Positions 11,599-24,160 of a stretch of 64,000 bases of DNA are shown one piece after another. Under the pieces are notes generated by a model. It was not told the origin of the DNA. It did not search any database and worked only from the letters and a program-made list of their open reading frames with translations. The stretch spans positions 313,926,235 through 313,990,234 of the forward strand of contig NC_081405.1 of NCBI RefSeq assembly GCF_030272615.1, given 5' to 3'. Source of the stretch: Cryptomeria japonica. Its lineage: Eukaryota; Streptophyta; Pinopsida; Cupressales; Cupressaceae. Position 1 is the first letter of the stretch. Each line of letters starts with the position of its first letter. The translations under genes and the position numbers were made by a program.

Positions 11599-11610
11599 GC
11601 TCTGATATTA
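11599..11610 (-). promoter_or_regulatory. Degenerate primer-binding site
   Basis: On the minus strand this reads TAATATCAGAGC, two changes from TGGTATCAGAGC, and sits next to an LTR end reading GGGGACATTACA. Confidence 0.55.
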
Positions 11611-11612
11611 CT

Positions 11613-12926
11613 TGTAATGTCCCCTTTTGGGCTTTCCACTAACTTTGCTATTTAATGAGATAATTATACTCATGATGCTTAGGGACTCGATTGAGATTGC
11701 ATAATGACTCTAGACAAGATTCAATTAGTAGACCTTATATGAATATTAGATGTTCTTCTTGACAATAGTATAACCTTTCAAATCTGATGTAGATTCTAAT
11801 ATAATGTTCCAAAAGAAATCTGTTGTGAGATCAAATAAAAGGTCTGATAATTATAGATGTATGCAGAATTATCTGTGATTGCTATGTTCACCACCTTCAT
11901 TATTGATACAAAGTATGTCCTTTGACCCTCTAATAATAAGATTGTTGTGTTTGGTTGGTTCCTTTATGTTGGTTGGTTCCTTTATGTCATGCAATTTGAA
12001 TGTCTGTGAATGGGGATTCTGATCCCTGATCACTCTATCTGTTATGTCTCCTTGTAAGCATGCAATGTTGATGCTATTTCTGCTTGTTAAATTTTTTTTT
12101 GACATGCGTCTATGGCCTTGCAAACTGGTCGATACACCACCTTCACTTGGCTGACTTAGTACCCTGCTATTATTCAGTAAAAATAAACAATATCCATCCT
12201 CCTTGTCTACAATATGATCCTCCTTTAATATCTCTTCCAACGGTCATGATGTGAGGGGTTGTATCTCCTCAGTCATGTCTTTCCAACAACTTAAACTAAT
12301 CAAACTTCTAACAGTTTTGACCTTTTGTTTATTGTCCAGATTATTAATTTAACTAATCATCCTTTGATCAATCTTATTGTTCTTCACTTAATTTGTTATC
12401 AGTTAATTAACTAATACAGATAGGAATTCTCCTTTTTGAACAGCGATAAGGTAGAGGATAATCTCTTGTTTGGGGGTCGATCTATATTACTTCCTTGACA
12501 GTGATATGTGGAAGACTCTTTACTTGTTCATGCGATCTGTGGTGTCTTTTTTGACGGGTTATGTGTGAGATGATCCGTGCCTAGAACTGACCCGTTGATA
12601 GTGATCCATTTCTTGCTTGTAACTTAATAACAGTTCTGATCTGATCTGATCAATGGTCATGTCACTGGATGCTTTTGATTCCTTTTCTTTATATCTCTCA
12701 ATGTGAGGGAGAGGTCACACCTCTTCATTATGGATGCCCTTTGGCAAGAGGCACACCCTTGACATTTGCACCCTTTGAAAGAGTGCAACTCTTAATTACT
12801 TCATTATGGTTTCTATGTGCTAAGATTTGTCACACAACACTAGATTCTTTGAGAATCTGACCCAATTCTGATTATCACAGTTTATGACCTTGGGATCCAA
12901 GCCATCAAACACTTGATAAAACAACT
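11613..12926 (-). repeat. LTR of the minus-strand remnant
   Basis: On the plus strand it begins TGTAATGTCCCC next to the degenerate primer site. Positions 12590-12800 are clearly similar to 45838-46010 inside another minus-strand LTR (both contain CTCAATGTGAGGGAGAGGTC). It is cut at 12926 by the next block. The minus ORF at 11869-12240 has no recognisable domain. Confidence 0.65.
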
Positions 12927-13489
12927 TGTTGTGACCATCTCACACATCGCCCCATCAAAATGGGGACCCCTCTCTTTTTTGGGTCTTGCTTTCTCTTTGC
13001 TTCGCTTTTATCTGCTTGTTAAGTGTTTTGAGCGAGTTAGTGATGGCCTAGGTTAGGTAAATTGGGGTTTCTTTTGAGGAGCTTGCCTCATAATTGTCCT
13101 TAGGGTTCCTTTTAGGGCCGAGTCTGGCCTAAGAATGGGGAAGTCATTGTTCTATGCCTAGAATCCTAATGTGAATTTTAGCAAGACCTTGCCTTAGACA
13201 GTCGAAGAATGTATATTTTGTAAAGGAAGTCTTGAAAGTTTAAGTCCACATGAGCCAAGGATATGGGTCAAGTTGTAAAGTTGCTAGGCTCGAGTGTTGT
13301 CAAGGGTCTCTTGTGAGGTTTGAGTTGATAAGATGAAGTAAAGATCAAGTGCAATCATGAAGGAGAGAGTGAAGGGTGTTAAAGACTTTTTCCCTTAGTT
13401 TGATGAAGTTCTTTGTTTGATTGGCTTCAAATTGACAAAGGATGGACATATTTATCTTTTGGAGGCACCTATGGTTAAGTCTAAACTTG

Positions 13490-15400
13490 AAGGTTTGAGG
13501 ATATGAAGAGGAATTCAGGTGAAAAGATCAAATTCGCTCCTGACCCTTCCAAGGGTACATGAGCGAAATCCTTAGGAGCCTCTCTAGTACCCTTAAAGAA
13601 AGTCAAACTTTTGTTTTGAATCCTCATCTAAGGTGAAGTTGACTTAAGTAATAACTTGGAGATGAATTCAAATGAGCTTTTGATCGTGGACAATGAGGAA
13701 TTTAAGTGAAAACCTCAAATTCGCTCTTGACCCTTCCAAAGGGACAGGAGCGAATTCTTTAGAATCACCTATTTGCTCCTAGCTTGGATTGAAATCTTTG
13801 TTACTATGGGATGATTGAGAGAGGATTGATGTGTGCATGCCTTGAGAATGAATTGGAAACAAGATTGAATGATAAAGGTTAAGTATTTGAGCTAAAATGC
13901 TAAATTCGCTCCTGACCCTTCCAAAGGGACAAGAGCGAATTTCCTTAGATCTCCTCTCTTGGACCTAACTTAGATCAAACCTTGCTCCCATGGCGATTGG
14001 AAAAAGATTAATGTATTGATGACTTGAAAAGTAAATTGAAAGCGAGTTGAATGCACGTGGATCATGGAGAAGTTTGGAAGTTAAGCTTAAAGAAGAATTT
14101 CGCTCTTGACCCTTCCAAAGGGACAAGAGCCAATTTCTCCAAGAGCACCTTCTTGCCCCTTATTTGGATCAAATTCATGATTCTATGCCTTGAGTGAAGG
14201 AGATTTGATTCGTACATGCCCTTGAAGTGAATTCAAACAAAGTGAAGTGATGAAATATGGAGAATTTGTGCAAACTAGACAAATTCGCTCCTGACCCTTC
14301 CAAAGGGTCCAGGGCAAATTTCATTAGAAGGCCATGTACCTCTCTAAGGGACACAAGCGAATTTGTAAAACTTGATGTTTGACCTTAGCTTTTGAGCAAG
14401 CAAACCCCTTAGAGTGATTTCCTAGCATGAGCTAAAGCCAGGGCAATGTGGATAGAGGTGAAAGAATGAGTATTTGAGTGACATCCAAGCCTAATGCCTC
14501 AATTTCGCTCCTGACCCTTCCAAAGGGTCCAGAGCAAAATCCTTAAGGGGACCTCCTATCTCACCTAAGTCATTGAATGGTTGTCATTTTGAGCATTTGT
14601 GAGAGCAAATTGGCTTGAGTATGGAAGGAAAAGGATCAAAGTTCAAGTCTAAGACAAAGTAATGAGAAAAGAAGTGTGAATTGAGCCTAAAGGAGCAAAT
14701 TCTCTCTTGACCCTTCCAAAGGGTCCAGAGCGAACTTCTTCAAGAAACCTTGTACCTCGCTCAAACCCTTGAACTAACCCATTCCTAAGTATTTCTAAAG
14801 GCAAAGGACTTGATTTTGATGAGGAAAATGTTGAGAGATGAAGTTCTATGAAGAAAGAATTGAGCAAAATGCCAAATTCGCTCCTGACCCTTCCAAAGGG
14901 TCCAGAGTGAAATTTTCTCAATAGGTCCTATCCTTCTAAGGGTACCAAAGCGAACTCCTTTGAAAGACTTCATTCTTCATTTAAAACATTGAATGGATCT
15001 CGCTTGGAGTAGATTTGAGGGCAAATTAACATGACTTTGATAAGAGAAGGGTTGGAAAAGACAAGTATAAAGTTGAGTGAAATAAAGTATGAATTGAGCC
15101 TTGAGGATGAAATTCTCTCCCGACCCTCTCTAAAGTTACATGAGCGAAATTCTTAAGAAGCCTTGAATCTTATCTTAGTGAGTGGGCAAGCACATTCCTA
15201 AGCAATTTGTGGGAGCAATTGACTTGTCCATGCCTAGAGGGAACACAATTATGAAGTCTAAAGCCTTGGAGAATGAGTGATGATGAAAGAATTAAGTGAA
15301 ATTGCCTAGTTCGCTCCTGACCCTTCCTAAGGTACGACCTTGTGATCAAGGACATATACCTCTTGAAGGTACAAGAGAGAAATCAGGTGAAGAGCAAGTG
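13490..15400 (-). repeat. Array of ~190-bp units each with a TTCGCTC...GAGCGAA hairpin
   Basis: About ten copies occur at roughly 13532, 13719, 13904, 14098, 14282, 14503, 14700, 14877, 15112 and 15308, spaced 180-235 bp. The core is an imperfect palindrome: TTCGCTC, CTTGACCCTT, CC, AAAGGGTCCA, GAGCGAA. The sequence between cores is diverged. Core conservation greater than spacer conservation suggests that the palindrome itself was maintained or spread by conversion. Confidence 0.85.
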
Positions 15401-16841
15401 TTTTGCATTGGGAGGTCGGCTGGAGAGAAGACTAAAAGCAAGCAAGTCGGCCGTGAGGTTGGCCCAATAATCTTCTATGTCCACCCTGTGTATGAACTTA
15501 TCTCTCCTTATCCTTCCAACTTTCTTATTCGGATCAAACCTTTTTCTTCTCTTGTATGTCGCAAGGCAATAAAATGCACGTTCCTCAATAACTGTGTTAG
15601 CTGCAACGACGGAATGACAAGTCTCCAACGTCTTCCCTACCGAAATAGGAAATGTCATTCTCGTTCTATGTTTGTCCTTCTGGATAGAATCAAACTCCAG
15701 AAGTTGTCTCACCACCTCAATTAATATCATTCTGTCTGTAGGATACCTAGAAAGCCTGTAAGGTTTGGATTGAAATCCATTAATCCTTAGGTATGTGAAA
15801 GTGGGAAATTGTATGTACGATGATCCATACTGTTTAATCAACTCCGTTGCCTCTTTGGACAACCTCTTGTGAATTCTGCTCTGCAACATCCGTGTGATGT
15901 ACATGGTGAATGTATCATTCACTCTCTTATAATCTTCAATTTGATACATGTTCAGCTGTGTATAGCATTCATAACTCCTATATTGCCTTTGTCCATTCCC
16001 GACTTCACCTCTGCATATCAATCCTTTATAGGTAACAAATTGTGCAATTATATACACGAGATAAGAAGTCATGGCAAATGATTTAGATCTCTCCACATTC
16101 TCTAGCTGAAAATCCAGATTTGTCGCTTATGATTTTTGACCAATTGATCAATGTTCCCTTCAGACAATCTTGGATAAAATAAAACATTCATCCATGATGT
16201 AATGCACATTGTGACATCCCCATCACTCGATTAAGCAGGAATACCAAGTCGCTATATTCCTCCTTCAAGTTTGTGCACATGAGTGTCTTGGGAGCCTTGG
16301 AATGATGAGCCCTAGGTTCGATCATCCACTCCTTGTTTTCTATGGTTTTACATGCATCCATCCTCTTCTTGTATTTTTCTTCATATTCATCCTTTGTGCT
16401 ATCTTTCATGTTTGTTCCACGTAGCATTCCAAACACCCCAGCAATTGCATCCTTAGCTAGGAAAGCAATAGTGACATCCTTATGAGTCTTGATCATTCGG
16501 AAGCGAGTGTCATAACATCGTGCACACTCCAGGATTAGCTCGCTACACTGTATGGACTGCAGAAATCCAGCGACTTGATAAATACCGCTCTTCATAATGT
16601 TTGCATAAATAGGGGAAGGAATCTGGTCTCTTGTTCCGAACATCCGCTGCCGCATCTAGTCCATGTTCAGGAAATGCATGTTCGTGTCTGTAATCTCCTT
16701 CCATTTGGATGACATATTGTATTCTGGATAGAATCCCGTCTCAACTATCTTTTGTTGTTCCTTCCGAATGCTAATTTTGGACTTTGACATTGCACCTGTA
16801 CAAAGCAGGAAGTTAGAAACTTCGGAAAATTTTCCGGACAA
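15383..16841 (-). pseudogene. Decayed gene of an unknown family, copy A
   Basis: Three successive minus-strand ORFs (16841-16656, 16655-16188, 16096-15383) form one broken coding region of about 480 codons, with frameshifts and stops around 16187-16097. Visible features are hydrophobic helical stretches, the segment TSYLVYIIAQF, and RLSKEATELIKQYGSSYIQF followed by a basic region (YKRRKRFDPNKK). The protein aligns by eye with the minus-strand coding fragments at 58819-58105 and 52566-52186: the pattern (R)RxSKxAxxLIxxYGSxYxQF is shared. I do not recognise a known domain or catalytic motif. It lies within a composite transposable-element block, so I infer a retroelement-associated ORF; a captured host gene is the alternative. 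Confidence 0.65.
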
Positions 16842-18180
16842 CTATTTGTAGAATTGAATAAGTTCTGATTTCTTAATGATTTAGACAATTTTAGGGATGG
16901 AAATCAAGAATTTTACACATTCTCGATGAATTCTGAAAATAGAATGTAAATATGACAAGGTTAGAGTATGAAACCCTCATGAAATTCATCAAAATCATAA
17001 ATTTTCAGACTTAACAAAGTCTGAAGGCACCTCCTTATACTTACAAATTTATCAAAATTAGAGTGCAAAGGAGTATACTGGATTGGGAAATGAACTAGGA
17101 AAGGTGTGAAAAGTAGAATTTTCATTCAAAATTTGTCTGACACCTTCCCAAGATCAAAAATGGCTGCCAGCAAGTCTGAAGACAACCTGCAACTCTACAA
17201 ATTAGTCACTTAAATCATGTTGCAATCACCAAAAATGCACCAATTTGATAAAAATAATTTTTCCATGGTAAAAACAATCAATTCCGGGTAGGTATGTATG
17301 GCTGGTAAACAAAAAGATTTCTGAAGACAAGTCTGAAAATGTGTGTTTCAGATTTACCAGCACCTTGCAAAGTGATAAGAAACCCTGGAAATGATTTTTG
17401 AGGACAGCTTGCAACAATGGCGTCTCAGACCTGCAACAGCGATGAATAACTCTGAAAATGCACCTGAAATGTCCTCCAAACAACCCCTAGACAAAATCGC
17501 CTAAGGTGGAAAGTTGCTGGTAATGAAGTATAGGTTTGAAAATGATGTTCCCAACGAACAATGGAGGTAGAAAAATCTTCAGCCAAGGTGGAAAAATCAG
17601 GTCTGATGGCAACAACAGCAAGCTCCCAGCAATGGCGCCAACAATGATGAAGGAATTGCACCAAAAAAGGAGGAAAATAACCTCCCAATGAAAATTGCCC
17701 AACTTGGCAAAATGGTGCCACCTCCCAAATCTGAAAATTTGTCTCAAAAACTTGCTCCAATGGCTGCCCAAAAATATCGCCTAGCTAGGAATAGGCAGAA
17801 AGTAAACAATAAAGCACACTTCCAGCCCAATGGCGTCAAGAGGACACTTAATAAAAAATCAACTAGCTGAAAAAAATCGCCAAACTTTAGCCTCTTGGGC
17901 ACACACTCAACAAATATATTAATAAAATATTGCTGGTCTCTCTCCTTTTAAACTAGTTTTCACCTTGGGTTTTCACCACACAAGCAATGTGGGATAAAAT
18001 TTTGATATTTATACTTCCCTGGAGAAAATTGATTTGCTTCTAGAAGGTAAAAATGATTTAATGTTTATTGCAAATCATTTATTAATTATTTTTGTTTTTT
18101 AAATAATCGTTAATGATTACAAAAAATAATTAAATTTGGGGTCATTTATTTAAAAATATTTAAAATTTGGATCAAAATTG
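16842..18180. other. Non-coding interior
   Basis: No credible gene. Minus ORFs at 17226-17771 overlap in several frames and have no recognised domain. The sequence carries scattered AATGGCG(C/T)C and CCAGCAA motifs, resembling leader or LTR sequence. Confidence 0.5.
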
Positions 18181-18184
18181 ACCC

Positions 18185-18810
18185 CGAGGGGAAAATCGCC
18201 CCATGTTGGGATAAAAATCCCAATCAAATTTTATCAAACTTGCACAAACTTGCCTCCAGGGGAAAATTGACCCTTGTTCAGATAGCTATCCGGACTTAAA
18301 ATAGTCAACATCATTGGTGGAAATTCGCCTTATGTTTGGAATCACTATCTACAATAAAATCCTTAAAATCTCTTTATGAAAAGCTCTGGTGGAAAATTGA
18401 TTGGCATCGAGAATCATCATTTTAGTCATCATTAAAGTCATCCGCAGTCCTGGTGGAAAATCGTGGGTCATCAGGAGGATTTCCCTTAGTCAAATTTCTG
18501 TCATCCTAGTGGAAAATTGCCCTATGTCTAGATAATGAGTGGGGGAAAAAAGAGGTCCATCAAGAATCCAGGGGAAATTCACCTCCCATTTGGATTTTGA
18601 GTGGGGGAAAATTGTGGGCCATTGGAAATGTGGGGGAAAAGCACCTCCCATCAAGAATTTTGACATTTTGAGGGAAAAAAGAGGTCCATCAAGAATCCAG
18701 GGGAAATTCACCTCCCATATGGATTTTGAGTGGGGGAAAATTGTGGGCCAACAGAAATGTGGGGGAAAAGCACCTCCCATCAAGAATTTTGACATTTTGG
18801 GGGAAAAAAG
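18185..18810 (+). repeat. GGGGGAAAA motif array (continues 19643-19765)
   Basis: A (T/G)GGGGAAAATTG(C/T)... motif recurs roughly every 60-70 bp. Between 18540 and 18810 a longer unit of about 122 bp is present twice: a GGGGAAATTCACCTCCCAT part, then an ATTGTGGGCC part, then a CAAGAATTTTGACATTTTG part. A third copy continues at 19643 after the inserted solo LTR. Confidence 0.8.
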
Positions 18811-19637
18811 TGTTGGCATATGCGCACTCCAATGAGACATTGTAGGTGATTGAAGGTTTTGTCATATTGATGGCAACCTTACAATCCTATGACACCGGCA
18901 AGGCATTCCATCGGCACTAGCAAGATCAGACTCTACACCGGCACTCAGATCATCGGCACCGACAGTGAAAGGAAGCATACCGGCAGTGAAAGGAAGCATA
19001 TTGGCACAGAGGCCGACAAGATTTTTATTGTTTATATATTTTGTTTATTATTGTAAAATCTTTGTAAGCCGACTTGACAAGTTGTAAAATGACTCTTATA
19101 TAAGAGAGATCATTGTAGAACATTTTGATGCAGAAGAAGATTGTAATTAGGCGAAATAAGGCAAACCTATTATGCGAATTATAGGTTAAGTGTTTATGTA
19201 AGAAGCAGAGTAGAAACCGGTACTGGATCTGACATTATAGATGCTATTTTGAAGCAGTATAAGACACTGGATTTATATAATCCATTTTTGTAAGTCATGA
19301 GACTTCTTATTTTGTATTTGAGCAGTGAGCTCTAGGCAGTTGGCCTTCTTGCATGCGCAGGCCCCTCTTGTAGCAGTAATATTCTCTGATTGGCCAGTAA
19401 GTGAATATTGTGGGTCACAAATCCCACCGAGGTTTTTCCCACACCGGGTTTCCTCGTTAAATCTTTGTGTTATGGTGTGTTTTTCATGTGGTTGTTTTTA
19501 TCTCTGTTTATTGCATTACTTTCTGCTTACCGGTACACAGTATTAATATGCTCTACATGTTTTAAGTTAAGAAAATCTTATAACCGGTTAGATACTGATT
19601 CACCCCCCCTCTCTCAGTATCTGTGGGAATCCTAACA
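18811..19637 (+). mobile_element. Copia-type solo LTR, TSD AAAAG
   Basis: An 827-bp unit starts TGTTGGCATATG, ends GGAATCCTAACA and is flanked by AAAAG (18806-18810, 19638-19642). Removing it rejoins a repeat unit. Inside, ATCCCACCGAGGTTTTTCCC followed by ACCGGGTTTCCTCG is a characteristic copia LTR stretch, also seen in the LTRs at 33.1 kb and 34.8 kb. No internal region is present, so it arose by LTR-LTR recombination. Confidence 0.92.
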
Positions 19638-20730
19638 AAAAGAGGTCCATCAAGAATCCAGGGGAAATTCACCTCCCATTTGGATTTTGAGTGGGGGGAA
19701 ATTGTGGGCTATCGGAAATGTGGGGGAAAAACACCTCCCATCAAGAATTTTGACATTTTGACCCTTGAAACATGGATTTTCATCAGGAATTTAACAATTT
19801 TACCACCCAAAATCATCTGGACACTTAGAATTTTCAATAAAACATATAGGGACTTAGGCAAATTTACCAAAATTTGAGCGAAACAAAAGGAAACCTATCA
19901 GAATAAAGTGCAAAATCAACTTGAATAACTAACTAGGAGTGAGAAAACAACCCTAAAAGGTCCCAAAACACCTAGGCACTTAAATATCACCGACAAGGAT
20001 GTTCAAAAACACGTTAACGCTCAAAAGGTCTATACTTGGACAAAATTAGGAATCAGGATCATTTAAAATTTGAACTTTTACACATTTGATCCTATAACTT
20101 CAAAACCCTAAATGACAATTAGGCATGATCAAAATTCCGAGACTCGGACATGGGAACTCAAAATTGCCCACTATGCTGCCAAAACCCTAAACTAACCAAA
20201 GCAGAAAGCAGAAAAGAGGGGGTCCCCTCTTTTCTGCTTTCTGAAAAGGTCACAACATGACAGCCCGTCTAAATTTTTATTGTGATTTTAAGATTTCTTT
20301 GAGATTGTAGGACCAACAGGTCTAAACAGACAGGCCACCCCATAGTAGCACTAAACAAAAAAAATTCACGATTTACTGAGTAATCATGTCCTCCACCATT
20401 GCCATGCTGGTTCCTGAATTTTTCAAAAAGTGGTTTTGGCTTTTTATATATATCTATTTTGGCTTATTTTTAAACTTGAGAGAAAAATAAATAGAGGAAA
20501 GCAGCCTGACCATTTTTGGTTTAGAGTTAGGGTATTTCAAATTTTCTTCGAGTATTACTTTGAATATTTTTAATTCTGTTAGAAGTAGATTTTAAACCAT
20601 AAAGAAGGTTTAGGTGAGAAACAGAGGTCTGCCTCTAAAATAGTAGGTCACGCTTCATGATAGAACAGCATACTGTTTAAGGGCAAGCTGTATTCTTTTT
20701 AACATAAACCCATTAGATGAGAGTAAAATA

Positions 20731-21032
20731 GATTTTTTGAGTCCCATGTAAATCTTTATAATTAGCATTATTATAATGCATAACATCTGTTTTTATCTGT
20801 AAACACCATATTTGACATGAAAGAACAAACTGAGCTTTTTTTTTTTTTCTGTTTTTATAACTAGCACATCGCTATTTTGTTAGATTTTTTGAGTCCCATG
20901 TAAATCTTTATAATTAGCATTATTATAATGCATAACATCTGTTTTTATCTGTAAACACCATATTTGACATGAAAGAACAAACTGAGCTTTTTTTTTTTTC
21001 TGTTTTTATAACTAGCACATCGCTATTTTGTT
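20731..21032 (+). repeat. 152-bp tandem duplication
   Basis: 20731-20882 is repeated almost exactly at 20883-21032; both copies contain GAGTCCCATGTAAATC and a T-rich run followed by CTAGCACATCGCTATTTTG. Near identity implies a recent event. Confidence 0.93.
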
Positions 21033-21648
21033 CACCAGATTTTTCTGAGTTTTCATAGTTTTAAACGTGGTCAATTGAATTCCATTTATACTTAATACGA
21101 TTCTGTGTCAATGCCGGGTAAAAGGAATGTTACTATGACCCAAGACTATTTTGGGTTTGAGCTTTTGACAAATTTCTTTATTGGGACCTCTTCTATTCCT
21201 TCCTGAGGGTATCATAATTAGTCCTTTTCTCCTACTTATAATTCTTAATGGATTGGATTATTGTAGGTCTTTTGGTGAAAATTTGCTTCCACTGATAATT
21301 TTGAGGTTCTTTGTTATACAATTAACATTTCTGTTCATGTCTTGGCGATTTTTATAATGCTGATGCATTGGGTGGATGATGGCCTACCATGGTTTCTTAT
21401 GAATGAAAGAACATATTTGTGTTTTGCAGATGTAAATGTTGATGATTACTGGATGTATTACAGACTCAAGATTCTTACGGCTTTAGTTACCTAATAACTT
21501 ATTTCAAAAGATTATTTGAAAGCTGGAAGATCATTTATATTTTGACATAGGTTGAGTTCTGAATTTTGCATTTGTCACGATATGTAATTGAGGTCTGCTC
21601 TTGCTAAGATAGGACTTGAGAATCTGAGATCATGCAAGACATGTTTGT

Positions 21649-21884
21649 AACTGTTCTTTTTATATATTACAATCAAAGGATTTTCTTTTCATGATATTTC
21701 AAGTATGATCTCTGAAACTTTAATTTAACTATAATAATTTGTTTAATAGATTCAGTTATTCTGAACTTCCGCATTTGCTGCAATATTTTTAACTGTTCTT
21801 TTTATATATTACAATCAAAGGATTTTCTTTTCGTATTATTTCAAGTATGATCTCTGAAACTTTAATTAACTATAATAATTTGTT
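21649..21884 (+). repeat. 142-bp tandem duplication, second copy partial
   Basis: 21649-21740 recurs at 21791-21884 (AACTGTTCTTTTTATATATT...). A few substitutions separate the copies. Confidence 0.9.
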
Positions 21885-22887
21885 TTATGATGTTTTCAAT
21901 TGGTGGCTGGAATCAAAATAATTTAAATAAAATGATTGAATGGAAAACATCCCAAAACGAAGTAATTCTGTGATTATATGTTGATATTTATGGCCTGCGA
22001 AAGTATTCAGTGTGTGGAGCCCATATTTATTCTTCTGCATCTGCTGTTATGGTAGAAGCTGATCAGTTCGTGGATTTAAACAGTATAGTTTTTAAACAAT
22101 ATCTGCTCATTGCTTATGAATCTCAAATCTTCTCTTTCTCAACAGCTATTCCCAATTTGGCTGGCTATATCGACTCCAATAAACACTATTTGAAAATGAA
22201 TTATAAACTAAACATTTTTTCGCTCCTAATTGATTCATGGATATTGTTTTGATCATTAATTGTGCAATGACCAAGTGTCTAAAACATAAGAGTTCGCAGG
22301 AGAACATCATCTACCAGCCTAGTATTCAGGAATTGCAGGAAGCCGAGCCAGGTATCACAAATGAAGTAGTATCCTCTCACTAAACACAAATAAATAAATA
22401 GTCTCAGCTGATGTTCCTCGTACGTTCTCATCCTAACAGATGTTTTTCATGTTCTTATTATACGTCCATTGGTTTATAACATGTTTCAATATGTAAACTG
22501 GAGAAGACATCTGAGAAATCATTTGGATCTGGGGGCTTTGCCTCACTTGTTTGAGCTGACTTCAGCGTCTCTTTATGCGATTTGTAAATTCAGATCCTAT
22601 TTATTTCTGCATTCTCCTATTCTAGACTGTGCTGACTGTTAGTGCAGCTTGGGATGTTCCATCCTCTTCCATAAACCGACTTGAAGTATTCTATTGCCTC
22701 AGCATCTCCCTGGGTTTTCTGGAATTCTACCCTTAACATCTAAGTAATGGTTTGTCCGGGAAAATTCCTCAGATCCGGGGCCGTCTAGGGAACTGTAAAA
22801 GGGACCCGGATTCGGCTGGGTCCTTCGCTGCATGGGGAATCTGGGTCATTTTTGTGATGTTAATTTTTTAATTTATTTATTTTTCTA

Positions 22888-23133
22888 CGCGGGTGAATCT
22901 CCTGCGAATCAGCCACTTCCTGTTTCATTCTCCAAGAGTCAATTGACGGCTGCAGCGTGAGAGGATACTTCGTACTGCTGGGAAGGGATGAAATGTTTGG
23001 GAAGGTGTTCATCACCGCAAGCCCGAGCAGTTTATAGACAATAATTAAGATGTGAGAGGTCAGGACTTGGATTTGTTGCAAGAGTTTCGATTAACTGTTC
23101 GTAGAAGGATTCCACTCTTTGACCGCCATTCAT
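22888..23133 (-). pseudogene. Possible decayed host coding exon
   Basis: From ATG 23133 the minus strand gives 81 codons of protein-like composition (beginning MNGGQRVESFYEQLIETL, later CGDEHLPKHFIP), broken only by TAA, TGA and TGA before a final TAG. I do not recognise the family. The surrounding DNA is less transposon-like than elsewhere, so a remnant of a host gene is possible, but chance cannot be excluded. Confidence 0.3.
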
Positions 23134-24160
23134 GGAATCTCATAGCTGTATATCCAGTAAGCAAGTATCGTCTGATAGGTGTCTTTTCGATTTTGTTTTT
23201 GTATTTATTCCAAAAAAAAAATATTAATAGGTAATGTTAATAATTTGTTAATATTAATAATGCATCTTAATATTTAATAATATTGTATTTAATAATTTTA
23301 TAAGTAAATAATCGTTTTAGTAATATTGCATAATACTTGTAAATATTTCTCTAATATTTTTGTTTTAAGGCTGTAAGTATGTATACATTTATGTTTTTTT
23401 TATTATTTTAGCAAAATAAATTCTTGTCCATTTTTATTAATTCTTATTTATGTAGAACATTCGAATTCAAATCCAAATCCAAATAGTAATTTAGTTTACA
23501 ATTGATAATCAATGATTCTTTCTAGAGGCAGGATACCATTGCATTCAATTTTTTTATTAGTTTAATGGACCATATCACATAATTAAAAATATTGAATGAA
23601 ACTTCATTGTCTATATTTATTTTTGATTTTATATGTATCATTTTTCTTTTTATTGATCTATATTGCAAACTTTTCTTATATATTACATATTTCAATTTAC
23701 TTACATCAAATGTCAACTCATTAAATTCTTGAATGAATTGTTTACTATATATATGTCATATAGTTTGACTTTATTATTTAATGGATGCGATTTGAGATCT
23801 TTAAATGAATTTAATATAACAAAATAATGCAATATAAAGTGGTCCATCTTTTCTTGTCCCACAAAATTGATTAATATATTATTTTATTTTGCATGAGTTA
23901 CAAGTAAACGAGGGACTTAATTATCATGATTAAAATGGGCATGTCACAATTGCTTTAGTGTTCCCACTTGCATACGTGGATGACATAATTAATATTATTG
24001 AGATTTTAACTAGTTTTTTTGATGTTATAAAATATTCTTAGGGGTTTATTAATTGATTCACATGTATGTGATGATTATTATATTGGGCTTTTTCATAAAA
24101 TTTTCACAGATTAATACCAAAATTGTTATTTTGAAGGTTATTGGTTTTGGATCTTTATAG
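23134..24160. other. AT-rich intergenic sequence
   Basis: Very AT-rich with many ATTAATA and TTTAATA stretches. I see no gene or clear element structure. Confidence 0.5.

Larger units (their letters stand above)
10278..11612 (-). mobile_element. Internal region of a minus-strand LTR element remnant
   Basis: This lies between the right LTR of the previous element and a minus-strand primer-like site at 11599-11610. It shares short stretches (TACACATGAAAA, AACATGGA) with the interior of the small element at 46300-46547, so the two are related. No gag or pol is visible; a 61-bp tandem repeat occupies 10635-10955. Its 3' LTR is missing, probably lost or displaced at 10278. Confidence 0.55.
12927..20257 (-). 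mobile_element. Composite block bounded by TGTTGTGACC / GGTCACAACA
   Basis: The two ends form a perfect 10-bp inverted repeat. The 12927 end, read on the minus strand, resembles the last ~70 bases of the 237-4569 insertion. No matching TSD flanks the block (CAACT against TGACA), so this may be one large element with altered flanks, or two related LTR ends brought together. Inside are a hairpin-repeat array, a decayed minus-strand gene, a GGGGGAAAA motif array and a copia solo LTR. I found no primer site or purine tract. Confidence 0.5.
20258..22880. other. Non-coding region with two local tandem duplications
   Basis: No gene is recognised. It is T-rich with intron-like character. ORF 22010-22252 has no known domain. 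This and the segment to 24160 are among the few stretches without clear transposon structure and might be old host intergenic or intronic DNA. Confidence 0.45.

Noticed and set aside
13490-15400. CRISPR-like array
   Set aside because: Units are ~190 bp apart with diverged, non-unique spacers in a plant transposon context; no cas genes.
12927-20257. DNA transposon with terminal inverted repeats
   Set aside because: The inverted repeat is only 10 bp, no transposase is visible and there is no TSD; the ends resemble LTR ends. Kept as an unresolved composite block.
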